From Bacillota bacterium (lineage in GTDB: Bacteria; Bacillota; Clostridia; Acetivibrionales; DTU013), in the NCBI GenBank assembly GCA_023433505.1, contig JAEZCO010000009.1:62001-126000 (forward strand): DNA of 64,000 nt, written 5' to 3'. The notes beneath the pieces are model-generated. The model had not been told where the DNA came from. It made no database searches and worked only from the letters and a program-made list of their open reading frames with translations. Made by a program: the position numbers and the translations under genes. Position 1 is the first letter of the stretch; each line of letters opens with the position of its first letter. Below are positions 49,351 to 58,573 of this stretch, piece after piece.

Positions 49351-51195
49351 ATGGACGAAGACTCAATTGATAAAATTATTGAGAGCAATGGCAGCACGAA
49401 TGAAGCCTCCTGCGACAATATAGACCCTGAATTTCTAAATGACTTCATTCTGGATACAAAGGAACATATAGAGAAGATAGAGATGGACACCTTGCTTCTG
49501 GAGACGGAGCCCGGCAATAAGGATGCCATCAACAGCCTGTTCAGGGAATTTCACACCATCAAGGGCTCTGCGGGATTTGTCGAGCAGCAGCGGATACAGG
49601 ATATCGCCCACCAGACGGAAACGCTTCTGGACCGCTGCAGGACCGGACGCACGGAAGTGAAAAAAATCATTGTCGACTTACTGCTGAAATCTACGGATTT
49701 TATTAAAAAGCTTACGGAGAATCTTTGCCTGAATCAGGACGCTGAATTTCTGAAGTCCGTCAAGGCGCACCTGGCGAAGCTTTCAAGTCAGGGGGAAATC
49801 CCGGGAGAGGACCCTGAAAACAGCGGCCGGGTGGAAAAATTGGGTGAAATCCTGGTGGGGCAGGGAAGGATCAAGCCGGAGGAGGTCGGCGAAATATTGG
49901 CGAAACAGCAAACCGACCATCCGGAGCTCAAGTTCGGCCAGATCGTTCTTAAGGAAAAAAAAGCGGGGGTCAATGAAGTCATTGAATCCCTCCGGAAGCA
50001 GGAGTATGAAACTAAAAAGGCTGTAAGCGAAAGCGGGTATATCCGGATACCGGTACAGAAGGTAGATAACCTTGTCGACATGATGGGAGAGCTGATAATA
50101 ACCCAATCCCTGGTGGAACAGGAAATGTGCAGGCGGTTTGGCATGGATGACAAATTTGTATCCGACCTCTTAAAGATGTCAAGGATTACCAAGGATATTC
50201 AAAATCTTTCCATGTCCTTGCGGATGGTATCCCTTCGGTCTACCTTTCAGAAGATAAACCGGATCGGACGGGATACCATTGCCGAATTGGGAAAAAGCAT
50301 CAGTATCGGGTTATCAGGGGAAGAGACGGAAATAGACCGGGGTGTGGCTGAAAAATTGCTGGACCCGCTGATGCACCTTGTGAAAAACTGTATTTCCCAT
50401 GGAATCGAGAATGAGCGGGAGAGGGCTGAAAAGGGCAAGCCGGCTCAAGGGCAGGTCCGGATCGAAGCTTATAATAAACGGGGAAATATCTACATTGAGA
50501 TATCCGACGACGGCAATGGAATCGACACAGGCAAAACCTATAAAAAAGCCGTTGAAAAAGGTCTGATAGACCCAGCCGCGGGATACAGCGAAGAGGAAAA
50601 ACTGAATATGATCTTTTTACCCGGCCTGTCAACCTCCGATACCGTCAACAATGTTTCCGGACGCGGCGTAGGTCTGGATGTTGTTAAAACGGAAATGTCG
50701 AAAATCGGGGGCAGAGTTGAAGTGATCAGCCAGCCGGGAAAAGGCTGCACCTTTATATTGAAAATCCCCATAAACCTGGCGGTTATGAACGGGACCATCG
50801 TAGATATCATGGGAAATCACTGTATCATCCCTACGTTAAACATTAAGAAAATATTCAAACCCGAACAAAGCCAGTTGGTTTCCGTCAGGGGCAAAAGGAC
50901 CATGATCCGGGTAAGGGAGGATATTATCCCTATCATACCTCTGGATAGCATATACACCATTACGGAAGGCGGTGGGAACAGCGACACGGACTTGATCGTA
51001 GTCATTGAGCTGGAACAAAAACAAAAGGCATTGCCGGTAAGAAGCATTATAGGAAAGCAGGAAGTTGTAGTCAAATCTCTAGGGTATGAGTTCAGCAGCC
51101 TGGATTTTATATCCGGCGCATCTATCCTGGGAGACGGAAAGGTTTCTTTAATACTTGATGTGGAGAATTTATTCAGAATGGAGGGCGGGAACTGA
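49351..51195 (+). CDS. cheA: Chemotaxis histidine kinase CheA with unusual middle domain
   Basis: 614 residues. Hpt domain (about 25-130) with phosphoacceptor His68 in FREFHTIKGSAGF. A middle segment (about 155-215, KLGEILVGQGRIKPEEVGEIL) resembles the MshEN/GspE-N-like module and replaces a usual CheY-binding P2 domain. Dimerisation domain (about 228-295), HATPase (about 300-470, with HLVKNCISHGIE, SDDGNGID and GRGVGLDVVKTEM), and a CheW-like C terminus (about 475-612). The ATG overlaps nothing upstream; the stop overlaps the cheW start. Confidence 0.94.
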   Translation: MDEDSIDKIIESNGSTNEASCDNIDPEFLNDFILDTKEHIEKIEMDTLLLETEPGNKDAINSLFREFHTIKGSAGFVEQQRIQDIAHQTETLLDRCRTGRTEVKKIIVDLLLKSTDFIKKLTENLCLNQDAEFLKSVKAHLAKLSSQGEIPGEDPENSGRVEKLGEILVGQGRIKPEEVGEILAKQQTDHPELKFGQIVLKEKKAGVNEVIESLRKQEYETKKAVSESGYIRIPVQKVDNLVDMMGELIITQSLVEQEMCRRFGMDDKFVSDLLKMSRITKDIQNLSMSLRMVSLRSTFQKINRIGRDTIAELGKSISIGLSGEETEIDRGVAEKLLDPLMHLVKNCISHGIENERERAEKGKPAQGQVRIEAYNKRGNIYIEISDDGNGIDTGKTYKKAVEKGLIDPAAGYSEEEKLNMIFLPGLSTSDTVNNVSGRGVGLDVVKTEMSKIGGRVEVISQPGKGCTFILKIPINLAVMNGTIVDIMGNHCIIPTLNIKKIFKPEQSQLVSVRGKRTMIRVREDIIPIIPLDSIYTITEGGGNSDTDLIVVIELEQKQKALPVRSIIGKQEVVVKSLGYEFSSLDFISGASILGDGKVSLILDVENLFRMEGGN

Positions 51196-51665
51196 TGGAA
51201 ATTCAAGGCGGTAAATTTTTAACCTTTGCGCTTGGAAACGAGGAGTACGGGATTCCCATCCAAAAGGTCAAGGAAATCATAGGCATCATGGACATCACCA
51301 ATATCCCCAGGACCCCACAGTTCATCAAGGGCGTGATAAATCTGCGGGGCAAGATCATTCCTGTAATGGACCTGAGGTTAAAATTCGGGCTTGAGGAAAA
51401 GGTCTATAACCAGAGGACGTGCATCATCGTTGTTGAGATCAATATTTCCGAAAGCAAAAGGATGATGGGAATTGTCGTCGATACGGTCTCAGAGGTAGTA
51501 AACATACAGAGCGGCGAGATTGAGCCCCCGCCGCAATACAGCGCCCAGGCCGACAACGAATTTCTGATCGGTATGGGTAAGGTAAAGGGCAAGGTGATCC
51601 TGCTGTTGGAGATTGAGCAGGTGTTGACCAGTGAAGAGCTGGTCCTTCTAAAAGGAATCAAATGA
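51195..51665 (+). CDS. cheW: Chemotaxis coupling protein CheW
   Basis: 156 residues of the CheW SH3-like fold: FALGNEEYGIPIQKVKEI, then FIKGVINLRGKIIPVMDLR. Couples CheA to receptors. The ATG overlaps the cheA TGA (TGATG), implying translational coupling. The mcp gene follows after 14 nt. Confidence 0.95.
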   Translation: MEIQGGKFLTFALGNEEYGIPIQKVKEIIGIMDITNIPRTPQFIKGVINLRGKIIPVMDLRLKFGLEEKVYNQRTCIIVVEINISESKRMMGIVVDTVSEVVNIQSGEIEPPPQYSAQADNEFLIGMGKVKGKVILLLEIEQVLTSEELVLLKGIK

Positions 51666-51679
51666 GGAGGATAAATAAC

Positions 51680-53368
51680 ATGTTAAAGAATTTTAAGCTT
51701 TCTGCACGTTTAGGGTTGGGCTTTGGCGTAGTGTTGGCCTTAATGATTATTATCATCGTCATCGTGTTTTTCAGCATGAATTCAATCCAGGACAGGCTGG
51801 AGACCATTGTTAACGATAATGTTTACTAACTGGGCCTGTGCCAGGATATGTCGGAGTCCATCCATATAGTAGCACGGGTTATGAGGACGGTAATACTTCT
51901 GGATGATCAGGAAAGCAGGGCTACCGAATACAAGAAGATAGAAGAAGCAAGGCAGAATTACGACGCTGCATGGAAAGCACTGCAGGCGACAGCTGCAAGC
52001 GAGCAGGGGAAAGTATACCGCACCAATATAGAAAATGCCATGAATAAGGCGCGGCCGTTGAACGATAAGGTTATTGAACAGGCAATGGCCAATAATCACA
52101 CCGAGGCTGTCCGGATACTTATGGATGAAGCCGGACCCGCAACCCAGAGCTGGCAGGATACCCTGGCGGAAAATATGCAATTCCAGGAGGATAATAACAA
52201 AAAGGATGCGGAAGCTGCCAACAGCGCATATACATCCACCCTGGTGCTGATGTTTTCTCTTGCCGGCATATCCTTACTGGCAGGGATTCTCATCGCCGTA
52301 TTCCTGACCCGCAGCATAACCAAGCCCATTAACATTATTGTGGATGGCTTGAATGAAGGCGCTCAGCAGGTAGCCACCGCATCGGAGCAGCTTTCGGCTT
52401 CAAGCCAGCAGCTTGCCGAGGGGAATGCGGAGCAGGCGTCCTCCATTGAGGAAACCTCCTCCACCCTGGAAGAGTCGGCGTCCATGGTGCAGCAGAATGC
52501 TGAAAACACCAAGCAGGCAGCCATGCTGGCCGGGCAGACCAAGGTCGTCGCAGATAAAGGGAATGTCGAAATGCAGGAAATGATGGCTTCCATGGGTGAA
52601 ATCAAGAAATCCAGCGATCAAATCGCAAAAATTATCAAGGTCATCGATGAAATCGCTTTTCAAACCAATATACTGGCGCTTAATGCCGCGGTTGAAGCGG
52701 CAAGGGCCGGCGATGCGGGTATGGGCTTTGCCGTAGTTGCCGAGGAAGTGAGAAACCTTGCCCAGAGAAGCGCCCAGGCAGCCAAGGATACCGCTGCAAT
52801 CATTGAAACCAATATCGAATTGTCGGAAAAAGGGGTCACGGTGGCCAAAAAGGTGGGAGATTCCCTTTCGGAGATTACCGTACAGGCCAAGAAGGTAAAT
52901 GAACTAATGGACGAAATTGCGGCTGCAAGCCAGGAACAGACACAGGGCATCGGACAAATCAACAAAGCCGTCATGCAAATGGAGAAGGTCACGCAAATGA
53001 GCGCTTCCAGTGCGGAGGAGTGCGCCTCCTCCTCTGAAGAATTAAGCGCTCAGGCTTTAAAATTAAGGGAGATCGTCCAGCAGTTGGTCAGCCTGGTGAA
53101 CGGTCATGCGGATAAGGACATGCTCCTTCAGAACGCCGGCGGCGCCGGTTTTAGCAGCCGCTACCGTAATCCTGCCTTGCATCAGAGCGCAGCCACGCTT
53201 CAGCCGGGTGATCTGCACGGCGTAAAGGCTATTGATTCCCAGAATAAAAGAATGTCCTACATAGGCCATTCAAGCTACGGCCCGGAGGCAAACAAAGCCG
53301 GAAAGAGAACCCATATAGTGAATCCGGAGGAAGTCATTCCGTTAGAGCAGGATAAAAAAGATTTTTAG
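51680..53368 (+). pseudogene. Methyl-accepting chemotaxis protein interrupted by an in-frame TAA
   Basis: Reads as one 562-codon frame from ATG 51680 (GAGGAGG 9 nt upstream), except for TAA at 51827-51829 (codon 50). Before it: cytosolic start and TM1 (about 12-32). After it in the same frame: a four-helix-bundle-like sensor domain, TM2 (about 190-212), HAMP start, and a signalling hairpin with EIAFQTNILALNAAVEAARAG. A shorter product from ATG 51848 would lack TM1, and its ribosome site is poor. Either a true nonsense mutation, a mixed population, or a sequencing error. Confidence 0.85.
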
Positions 53369-53475
53369 GAGTTTTAAAAATATTTGCAGGTTTTGCGCTA
53401 TACCGTCCTCTGCCGTTAACCAGAAAAGAAAGGCTAACGGCAGAAGGCACGGAAGCAAAGGAGTGGGGTTTTGGT

Positions 53476-54282
53476 TTGCAGTCCTTTACAGATAGGGAAT
53501 TTGAAAAATACAGACGGCTGATCTATGAAAAGTCGGGCATTCATCTTAGCGACGTCAAAAAAGATATGCTGAAGGCCAAGCTGCATAAGCTGATGTCAAG
53601 GAACGGCATGGATTCCTATGACGAGTATTATAATGTTCTGGTAACCGACAGGGATAAGCGGCAGATGACCGAATTTATCAATGAAATTACCATCAATAAA
53701 ACTGACTTTTTCCGGGAGAATAACCATTTTGACTTTATAAGAAACAAAATCAATTACATTCTGGAGAAGAACCAGCGCATAACGAGAAACAGGGGGATAA
53801 GGGTGTGGAGCGCCGGCTGTTCCACGGGAGAGGAAGCCTGCACGCTTGCTTTCGTTTTGAAGGAATGTCTGCCGGACAATATAACGATAAAAATCCTGGC
53901 AACGGATATCTGCAGCAAAGTACTGGTCATTGCAGCAAAGGGTATCTACCCTTCCAGGATTAAAAGCGAGATCGACAGTTATTATCTATCCAAGTACTTT
54001 GAAAGGTCCGACAATGATTTTAAAGTTGTTGACAGCATAAAGGAGCTGGTGACCTTCAGGCAGTTCAACCTGATGGATGCTTTTCCTTTCAGCAATACCT
54101 TCGATCTGATTTTTTGCAGAAATGTCATGATTTATTTTGATGCAAAAGTGCAGCAAAGCCTTTTGGACAAGTTCTACAATGTAACTGCTCCAGGGGGGCT
54201 GCTATTTTTGGGACATTCGGAAAGTCTCATCAATAAGAGGCACCGGTATCAATATATACAGCCTACGATTTATATTAAATAG
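53476..54282 (+). CDS. cheR: Chemotaxis protein methyltransferase CheR
   Basis: 268 residues. N-terminal helical domain (about 1-75), then the SAM-dependent domain with VWSAGCSTGEEACTLAF and FCRNVMIYFD. Methylates glutamates on receptors. TTG 53476 is the start, GTGGGG 7 nt upstream. In operon with mcp upstream and cheD 7 nt downstream. Confidence 0.94.
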   Translation: MQSFTDREFEKYRRLIYEKSGIHLSDVKKDMLKAKLHKLMSRNGMDSYDEYYNVLVTDRDKRQMTEFINEITINKTDFFRENNHFDFIRNKINYILEKNQRITRNRGIRVWSAGCSTGEEACTLAFVLKECLPDNITIKILATDICSKVLVIAAKGIYPSRIKSEIDSYYLSKYFERSDNDFKVVDSIKELVTFRQFNLMDAFPFSNTFDLIFCRNVMIYFDAKVQQSLLDKFYNVTAPGGLLFLGHSESLINKRHRYQYIQPTIYIK

Positions 54283-54289
54283 GAGCATT

Positions 54290-54778
54290 ATGAACACAGA
54301 GGAGAAGTATTTCTTAAAGCCCGGATATATATTTGTAAGCGAACAGCCCTATTTGATCCATACGGTATTGGGCTCCTGCGTATCGGTATGTATTTGGGAC
54401 ATTGTGAAAAAAGTTGGCGGCATGAACCACTTTATATACGGCAGGGCGAGTCACGGAAATCACAATGCAAGGTACGGAGATGTGTCCATCCTATACCTTA
54501 TTACTTATTTAATGCAAGAAATGGGCTGCCAGAGAATAAACATGAGGGCTCATATCGTCGGCGGAGGATATAACCGGGCGCTGGATTCGAAGATCGGAGA
54601 CGAAAATGTTGCGGTAGCAGAGGAGCTTTTAAGCAAAAACAGCATTGAAGTAGTGACAAAGGATGTAGGCGGTGAAACAGGACGAAAGGTCGTTTTTAAC
54701 AATGCCACCGGGGAAGTCCTTGTGTATAAGGGAATAAATATCAGAAGAAGCGATTGGTATCCTACCGATGAAGAATAG
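54290..54778 (+). CDS. cheD: Chemoreceptor glutamine deamidase CheD
   Basis: 162 residues. The catalytic Cys/His/Thr set is visible in IHTVLGSCVSVCIWD and GGMNHFIYGR. CheD deamidates receptor glutamines and binds CheC-type phosphatases in Firmicutes. Overlaps cheB by 11 nt. Confidence 0.94.
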   Translation: MNTEEKYFLKPGYIFVSEQPYLIHTVLGSCVSVCIWDIVKKVGGMNHFIYGRASHGNHNARYGDVSILYLITYLMQEMGCQRINMRAHIVGGGYNRALDSKIGDENVAVAEELLSKNSIEVVTKDVGGETGRKVVFNNATGEVLVYKGINIRRSDWYPTDEE

Positions 54779-55805
54779 AATAAAAGTACTGATTATCGAT
54801 GATTCGGCTTTAGTCCGCAAAATCCTTACCCAGGAGCTGTCAAGAGACCCGGAAATCGAGGTGGTGGGCACCGCTCCCGACCCATTTATCGGAAGAGACA
54901 GGATTCTGCAGCTTAAGCCTGACGTCCTCATCCTGGATATCGAAATGCCAAAAATGGACGGCATTACGTTTTTAGAAAGGCTGATGAAACATTACCCTAT
55001 GCCGGTAATTATCGTAAGCTCCCTGGCACAGGAGGGCTGCCAGATAGCATTGAAGGCGTTGGAGCTGGGAGCCCTGGAGGTGATGGGCAAACCGGGATCG
55101 TCCTATACGGTCAAGGATATGAGTGAACAGCTCATCGATAAAATCAAGGCGGTATCCATTGTGAAACAATTTAAGGCGCCGGTTGACAGAAAAGACGCGG
55201 GTACAACGCCGATTACCGGTAAGGCAATGCTTAAAACGACGCAGAAGATCATCGCCATAGGTGCGTCCACCGGAGGTACGGAGGCCATTAAAGAGATACT
55301 TGTCAAACTGCCGCCGGACATGCCGCCCATCCTGGTGGTCCAGCATATGCCCCAATATTTTACCCGGTCCTTTGCCGACCGGCTGGACAGCCTGTGCAGG
55401 CTGAAGGTCAAGGAGGCGGAAGACGGGGAACTGCTGGCCCCGGGCAAGGTGTTGATCGCAAAAGGCAACAAGCACATGGTTTTGAAAAGAAGCGGCGCAA
55501 GCTATTATGTAGAAATAAAGGACGGCGAAATGCTTTATCACCAGAGACCCTCCGTGGAGGTGTTGTTCAGCTCTGTGGCAAGGTATGCCGGACCCAATGC
55601 GGTAGGGATAATACTGACGGGCATGGGACGAGACGGGGCGGAGGGACTGCTGAAAATGAAAAATGAGGGGGCCTACACAATCGCACAGGATGAAAAAAGC
55701 TGCGTCGTTTACGGTATGCCCAAGGAAGCGGTCTCAGCAGGAGCAGTAATGCGGGTGGTTTCCCTTGAGAAGATTCCTCAAGTCTTGTTGGAAGTGCTGG
55801 AATGA
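54768..55805 (+). CDS. cheB: Protein-glutamate methylesterase CheB
   Basis: 345 residues. Receiver (about 1-120, VLILDIEMPKMDG) and methylesterase domain (about 155-340). Catalytic Ser in IGASTGGTEAI, His in VVQHMPQYFT, and Asp in GMGRDGAEGLL are all intact. ATG 54768 lies inside the end of cheD. Last gene of the che operon; no motor genes follow. Confidence 0.95.
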   Translation: MKNRIKVLIIDDSALVRKILTQELSRDPEIEVVGTAPDPFIGRDRILQLKPDVLILDIEMPKMDGITFLERLMKHYPMPVIIVSSLAQEGCQIALKALELGALEVMGKPGSSYTVKDMSEQLIDKIKAVSIVKQFKAPVDRKDAGTTPITGKAMLKTTQKIIAIGASTGGTEAIKEILVKLPPDMPPILVVQHMPQYFTRSFADRLDSLCRLKVKEAEDGELLAPGKVLIAKGNKHMVLKRSGASYYVEIKDGEMLYHQRPSVEVLFSSVARYAGPNAVGIILTGMGRDGAEGLLKMKNEGAYTIAQDEKSCVVYGMPKEAVSAGAVMRVVSLEKIPQVLLEVLE

Positions 55806-55905
55806 ACAGACCCTCTCTTTATACCCAGGGTTATGAAATCCGGGAATGCAGCTGAATTTTCCTTTCACTTGGGCGGAGAAAGTATTTTTATAATCAAATG
55901 GTATA

Positions 55906-55934
55906 TTTCCAATCATCAGAAATCGCTGTAAAAT
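55906..55934 (+). promoter_or_regulatory. Promoter of the ABC-F attenuator
   Basis: TTTCCA (55906-55911), 17 nt, TAAAAT (55929-55934). Transcription would start near 55941, 28 nt before a short leader ORF. Confidence 0.6.
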
Positions 55935-55968
55935 AGAGCTGAGTTTATTTCATTAGAGGGAGTAAGGT

Positions 55969-55989
55969 ATGACACCTGTTAATTGCTGA
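55969..55989 (+). CDS. Six-codon leader peptide (Met-Thr-Pro-Val-Asn-Cys)
   Basis: ATG 55969 to TGA 55987-55989 with GAGGGAG (55956-55962) 6 nt upstream, better than many full genes here. Codons 5-7 contain AATTGCT (55981-55987), which pairs with AGCAATT at 56079-56085. A ribosome stalled on this ORF would open that helix, as in antibiotic-induced attenuation. Confidence 0.6.
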   Translation: MTPVNC

Positions 55990-56260
55990 TATTGGTTTAG
56001 AAAAAATTAATATTTATCCCACAAGGAATATGCTTGCCTCGTTTGAGGCAGGTTTGCCGTTGCGCTCTTCGTGGGATGAGCAATTGAAAGGTAGCTTGCT
56101 TCACTAAAAGATATTCGCTCAAATTTCCCCACTGGTTATTTATTTAAAAGTAGATTGCCAACTGCGATCCTGGCAATGACATGCAGGTAAGTATTTGCAT
56201 TCCGAAGAGCCTTGACGACGTGGGAATCTCAAGGGTGGGAAAAATTGAGACAGTAAGGAA
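55976..56260 (+). ncRNA. Structured leader RNA of the ABC-F gene
   Basis: Helices seen: AATTGCT / AGCAATT (55981-55987 / 56079-56085), enclosing TCCCAC...GTGGGA and GCCTC-GTTT-GAGGC; then ATTGCCA / TGGCAAT and ATGCA / TGCAT hairpins. No coding frame is supported. It separates the leader ORF from the terminator at 56316. It may be an attenuator or a separate small RNA; the class was not recognised. Confidence 0.5.
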
Positions 56261-56315
56261 TTAAACGGATCTTATACAGGTTCATTGTTTATACTTGAAT
56301 ATTATTTACTATTTA

Positions 56316-56351
56316 GGCTGTAAGAAGAAGCTTTCTTTTTACAGCCTTTTT
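56316..56351 (+). terminator. Terminator upstream of the ABC-F gene
   Basis: GGCTGTAA (56316-56323) and TTACAGCC (56339-56346), extended by GAAGAAG / CTTTCTT, then five T. It lies only 24 nt before the ABC-F start, so it must be bypassed for expression. Confidence 0.85.
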
Positions 56352-56375
56352 GCATGTTGAAAATGAGGGATGATG

Positions 56376-58298
56376 ATGATTGAATTGACAATGTACAATG
56401 CCAAAAAGCATTTTGGCGACAACCAGATTCTGGACAATGCGGGCTTTACGGTCTATGAAGGTGAAAAGGCCGGCATCGTCGGGGTCAATGGAAGCGGCAA
56501 GAGTACGATTTTGAAATTGCTGGCCGGAATTGAGCAGATGGATGTGGATTACCGGAAAATCTGCGAGGGCAAGAGCCGTATTACCATTACCAAAGATGCC
56601 TCCAGAGCCTATCTGGACCAGATTCCGAGTTATCCGGAAGGCTTCAGGGTAAAGGATATTCTGGATTTGGCATTTGAGGAGGTATTCCGTTTGGAGGAAC
56701 AATTGAGGGTTCTGGAGGCGGATATGGGGAACTTGCAAGGGCTGCGCCTGGATACGGCGCTGAAGCAATACAGCCAGCTTCAACAAAGCTTTGAGGTCAA
56801 GGGGGGATATGACAGGGAAGAAAAATTAAGCAAGGTGTGTACAGGTTTAAAATTTGATGAAACCTTTCTGCAAAAAGACTTCGGTATCCTTAGCGGAGGC
56901 TAAAAAACGACGGTCATCCTTGGTAAGATTCTGCTGGAGAGCCCTGATATTTTGCTTCTGGATGAACCCACGAACCACCTGGATATGGAGTCGGTGGAAT
57001 GGCTCGAAAACTATCTAAAAAGCTACAGGGGCATTGTTATTATCGTATCCCATGACCGGTATTTTCTGGACAATGTGGTGACAAAAATCATAGAGGTTGA
57101 GGACAAGGCCTGTGAAACCTATGACGTAAATTATTCCGGTTATGTCCGGCAAAAAGAAGAAGATATGCTTTTGCAGTTTGAAAATTACAAAGAGCAGAAA
57201 AAAAAGATCCATTCCATGGAAGGCGCCATAAAGGATCTAAGGGACTGGGCCCTCAAAGCGGACAACAATAAGTTTTTCAGAAGAGCCGTCAGTATGCAAA
57301 AAAAGCTGGACAAAATGGAAAAAATCCATAAGCCGGCTTTTGAAAGGCAGAGCATCCGGATAAATTTCAAGGCTGCCGACCGTTCAGGCCATGACATTAT
57401 CAAGGTAAAGGGATTATCAAAAAGCTTTGAAAACAGAGTGATTTTAGAGGATGCGGATTTATACGTCACTTTAGGCGAAAGAGTGGCGCTGATTGGCCCC
57501 AATGGCAGCGGTAAAACTACGTTTTTAAAAATACTGTTGGGTGAAGTGAATCCGGATAGCGGTAACGCAGCACTGGGGGCTAATGCAAAAGTTGCCTATC
57601 TGCCTCAACACATAACCTTTAATAATGAGGCGGATACAGTAATCGAGTGCTTCAGGGAAGACAGAAATATATTGGAGGGCAAAGCCCGGGAGTACCTCGC
57701 CAGGTTTATGTTTTTCGGCAAAGCCCCCTTTAAGAAGGTGAAGCAATTGTCGGGAGGAGAGAAGGTAAGACTCAAGCTGAGCATGCTGCTATATGATGAA
57801 GTGAATCTGTTGATATTGGATGAACCCACCAACCATCTTGACATTGATTCCATTGAGGTGCTGGAAGAGGCATTGGAAGACTTTGAGGGCACAATCCTGT
57901 TCATCTCCCATGACAGGTTCTTTATCAACAAGGTCTGCAGCCGGGTGGTTGCCATTGAAGGCAGCAAATTTGCAAGCTATCCCGGCAACTATGATGATTA
58001 CAGGAACAAGAAAGATGAAATGAGTGTGCTAACACCGCAGCCGCCGAAAATTAAAAAGAAGGAGAATGCTAAAACTGAGGAATGCAATGAAAATAAAAAA
58101 AGCGATATGGACTTAGGCGCGTTGGAGATTAGGATAAAGGCCCTGGAGGATGAGGTGAATGAAATCGAAGTAAGAATGTCAGTGCCGGGGATAAATTATG
58201 CTGAATTGAACAGGCTCTATTGTATAAAAGAAGAGCTCGGCAGGAAGCTGGACGACATGACAGCGGCATGGCTGCGGGGAGAAAGTTTAAGAATCTAG
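56376..58298 (+). pseudogene. ABC-F ATPase (ribosome-protection type) with in-frame TAA
   Basis: A 641-codon frame with two ABC modules. Walker A: GVNGSGKST (first) and GPNGSGKTT (second). Walker B and H-loop: LLLDEPTNHLD / SHDRYFLDN and LILDEPTNHLD / SHDRFFINK. Interdomain linker about 230-310. No membrane domain. TAA at 56901-56903 replaces the fifth residue of the first signature (LSGG-stop-K); a Gln codon CAA to TAA would need one C-to-T change. The promoter, leader ORF and terminator suggest a drug-inducible resistance factor. ATG 56376 fits GAGGG best. As written it gives only a truncated product. Confidence 0.85.
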
Positions 58299-58400
58299 GG
58301 TTGGAAGCTGTTCTAATTTTAAATTCTAAATTTACGGTGCCAAGCACTAACCGGGCATTTCTGATCAAAGGTGGGCGGCATTATAAACTCTAAATTTACT

Positions 58401-58520
58401 ATGTCATCCTGAGCGCCAGCAATATAACAGCAACTAGTGAGGAATTGCTAATGACGTTTTTGCTGTGGTACCAGCGAAGGAACTTTTCTAAAAGGATTCT
58501 TCGCTCGCTCAGAATGACAT
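58401..58520. repeat. MITE-like inverted-repeat element
   Basis: The ends ATGTCATCCTGAGCG (58401-58415) and CGCTCAGAATGACAT (58506-58520) are inverted repeats with one mismatch. This end sequence is a recurrent interspersed-repeat type in many bacteria. The 58299-58573 gap holds no gene. Confidence 0.65.
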
Positions 58521-58573
58521 GTTTAATGTTGACAGAATACCAGTGCCTACATTTTCCCAGGAAAAAGTCACCC

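Noticed and set aside
51827..56903. TAA codons in mcp and ABC-F as evidence of stop-codon reassignment or programmed readthrough
   Set aside because: Most genes here end in TAA with normal spacing to the next gene, and no special downstream structure was seen. Point mutation or error is simpler.
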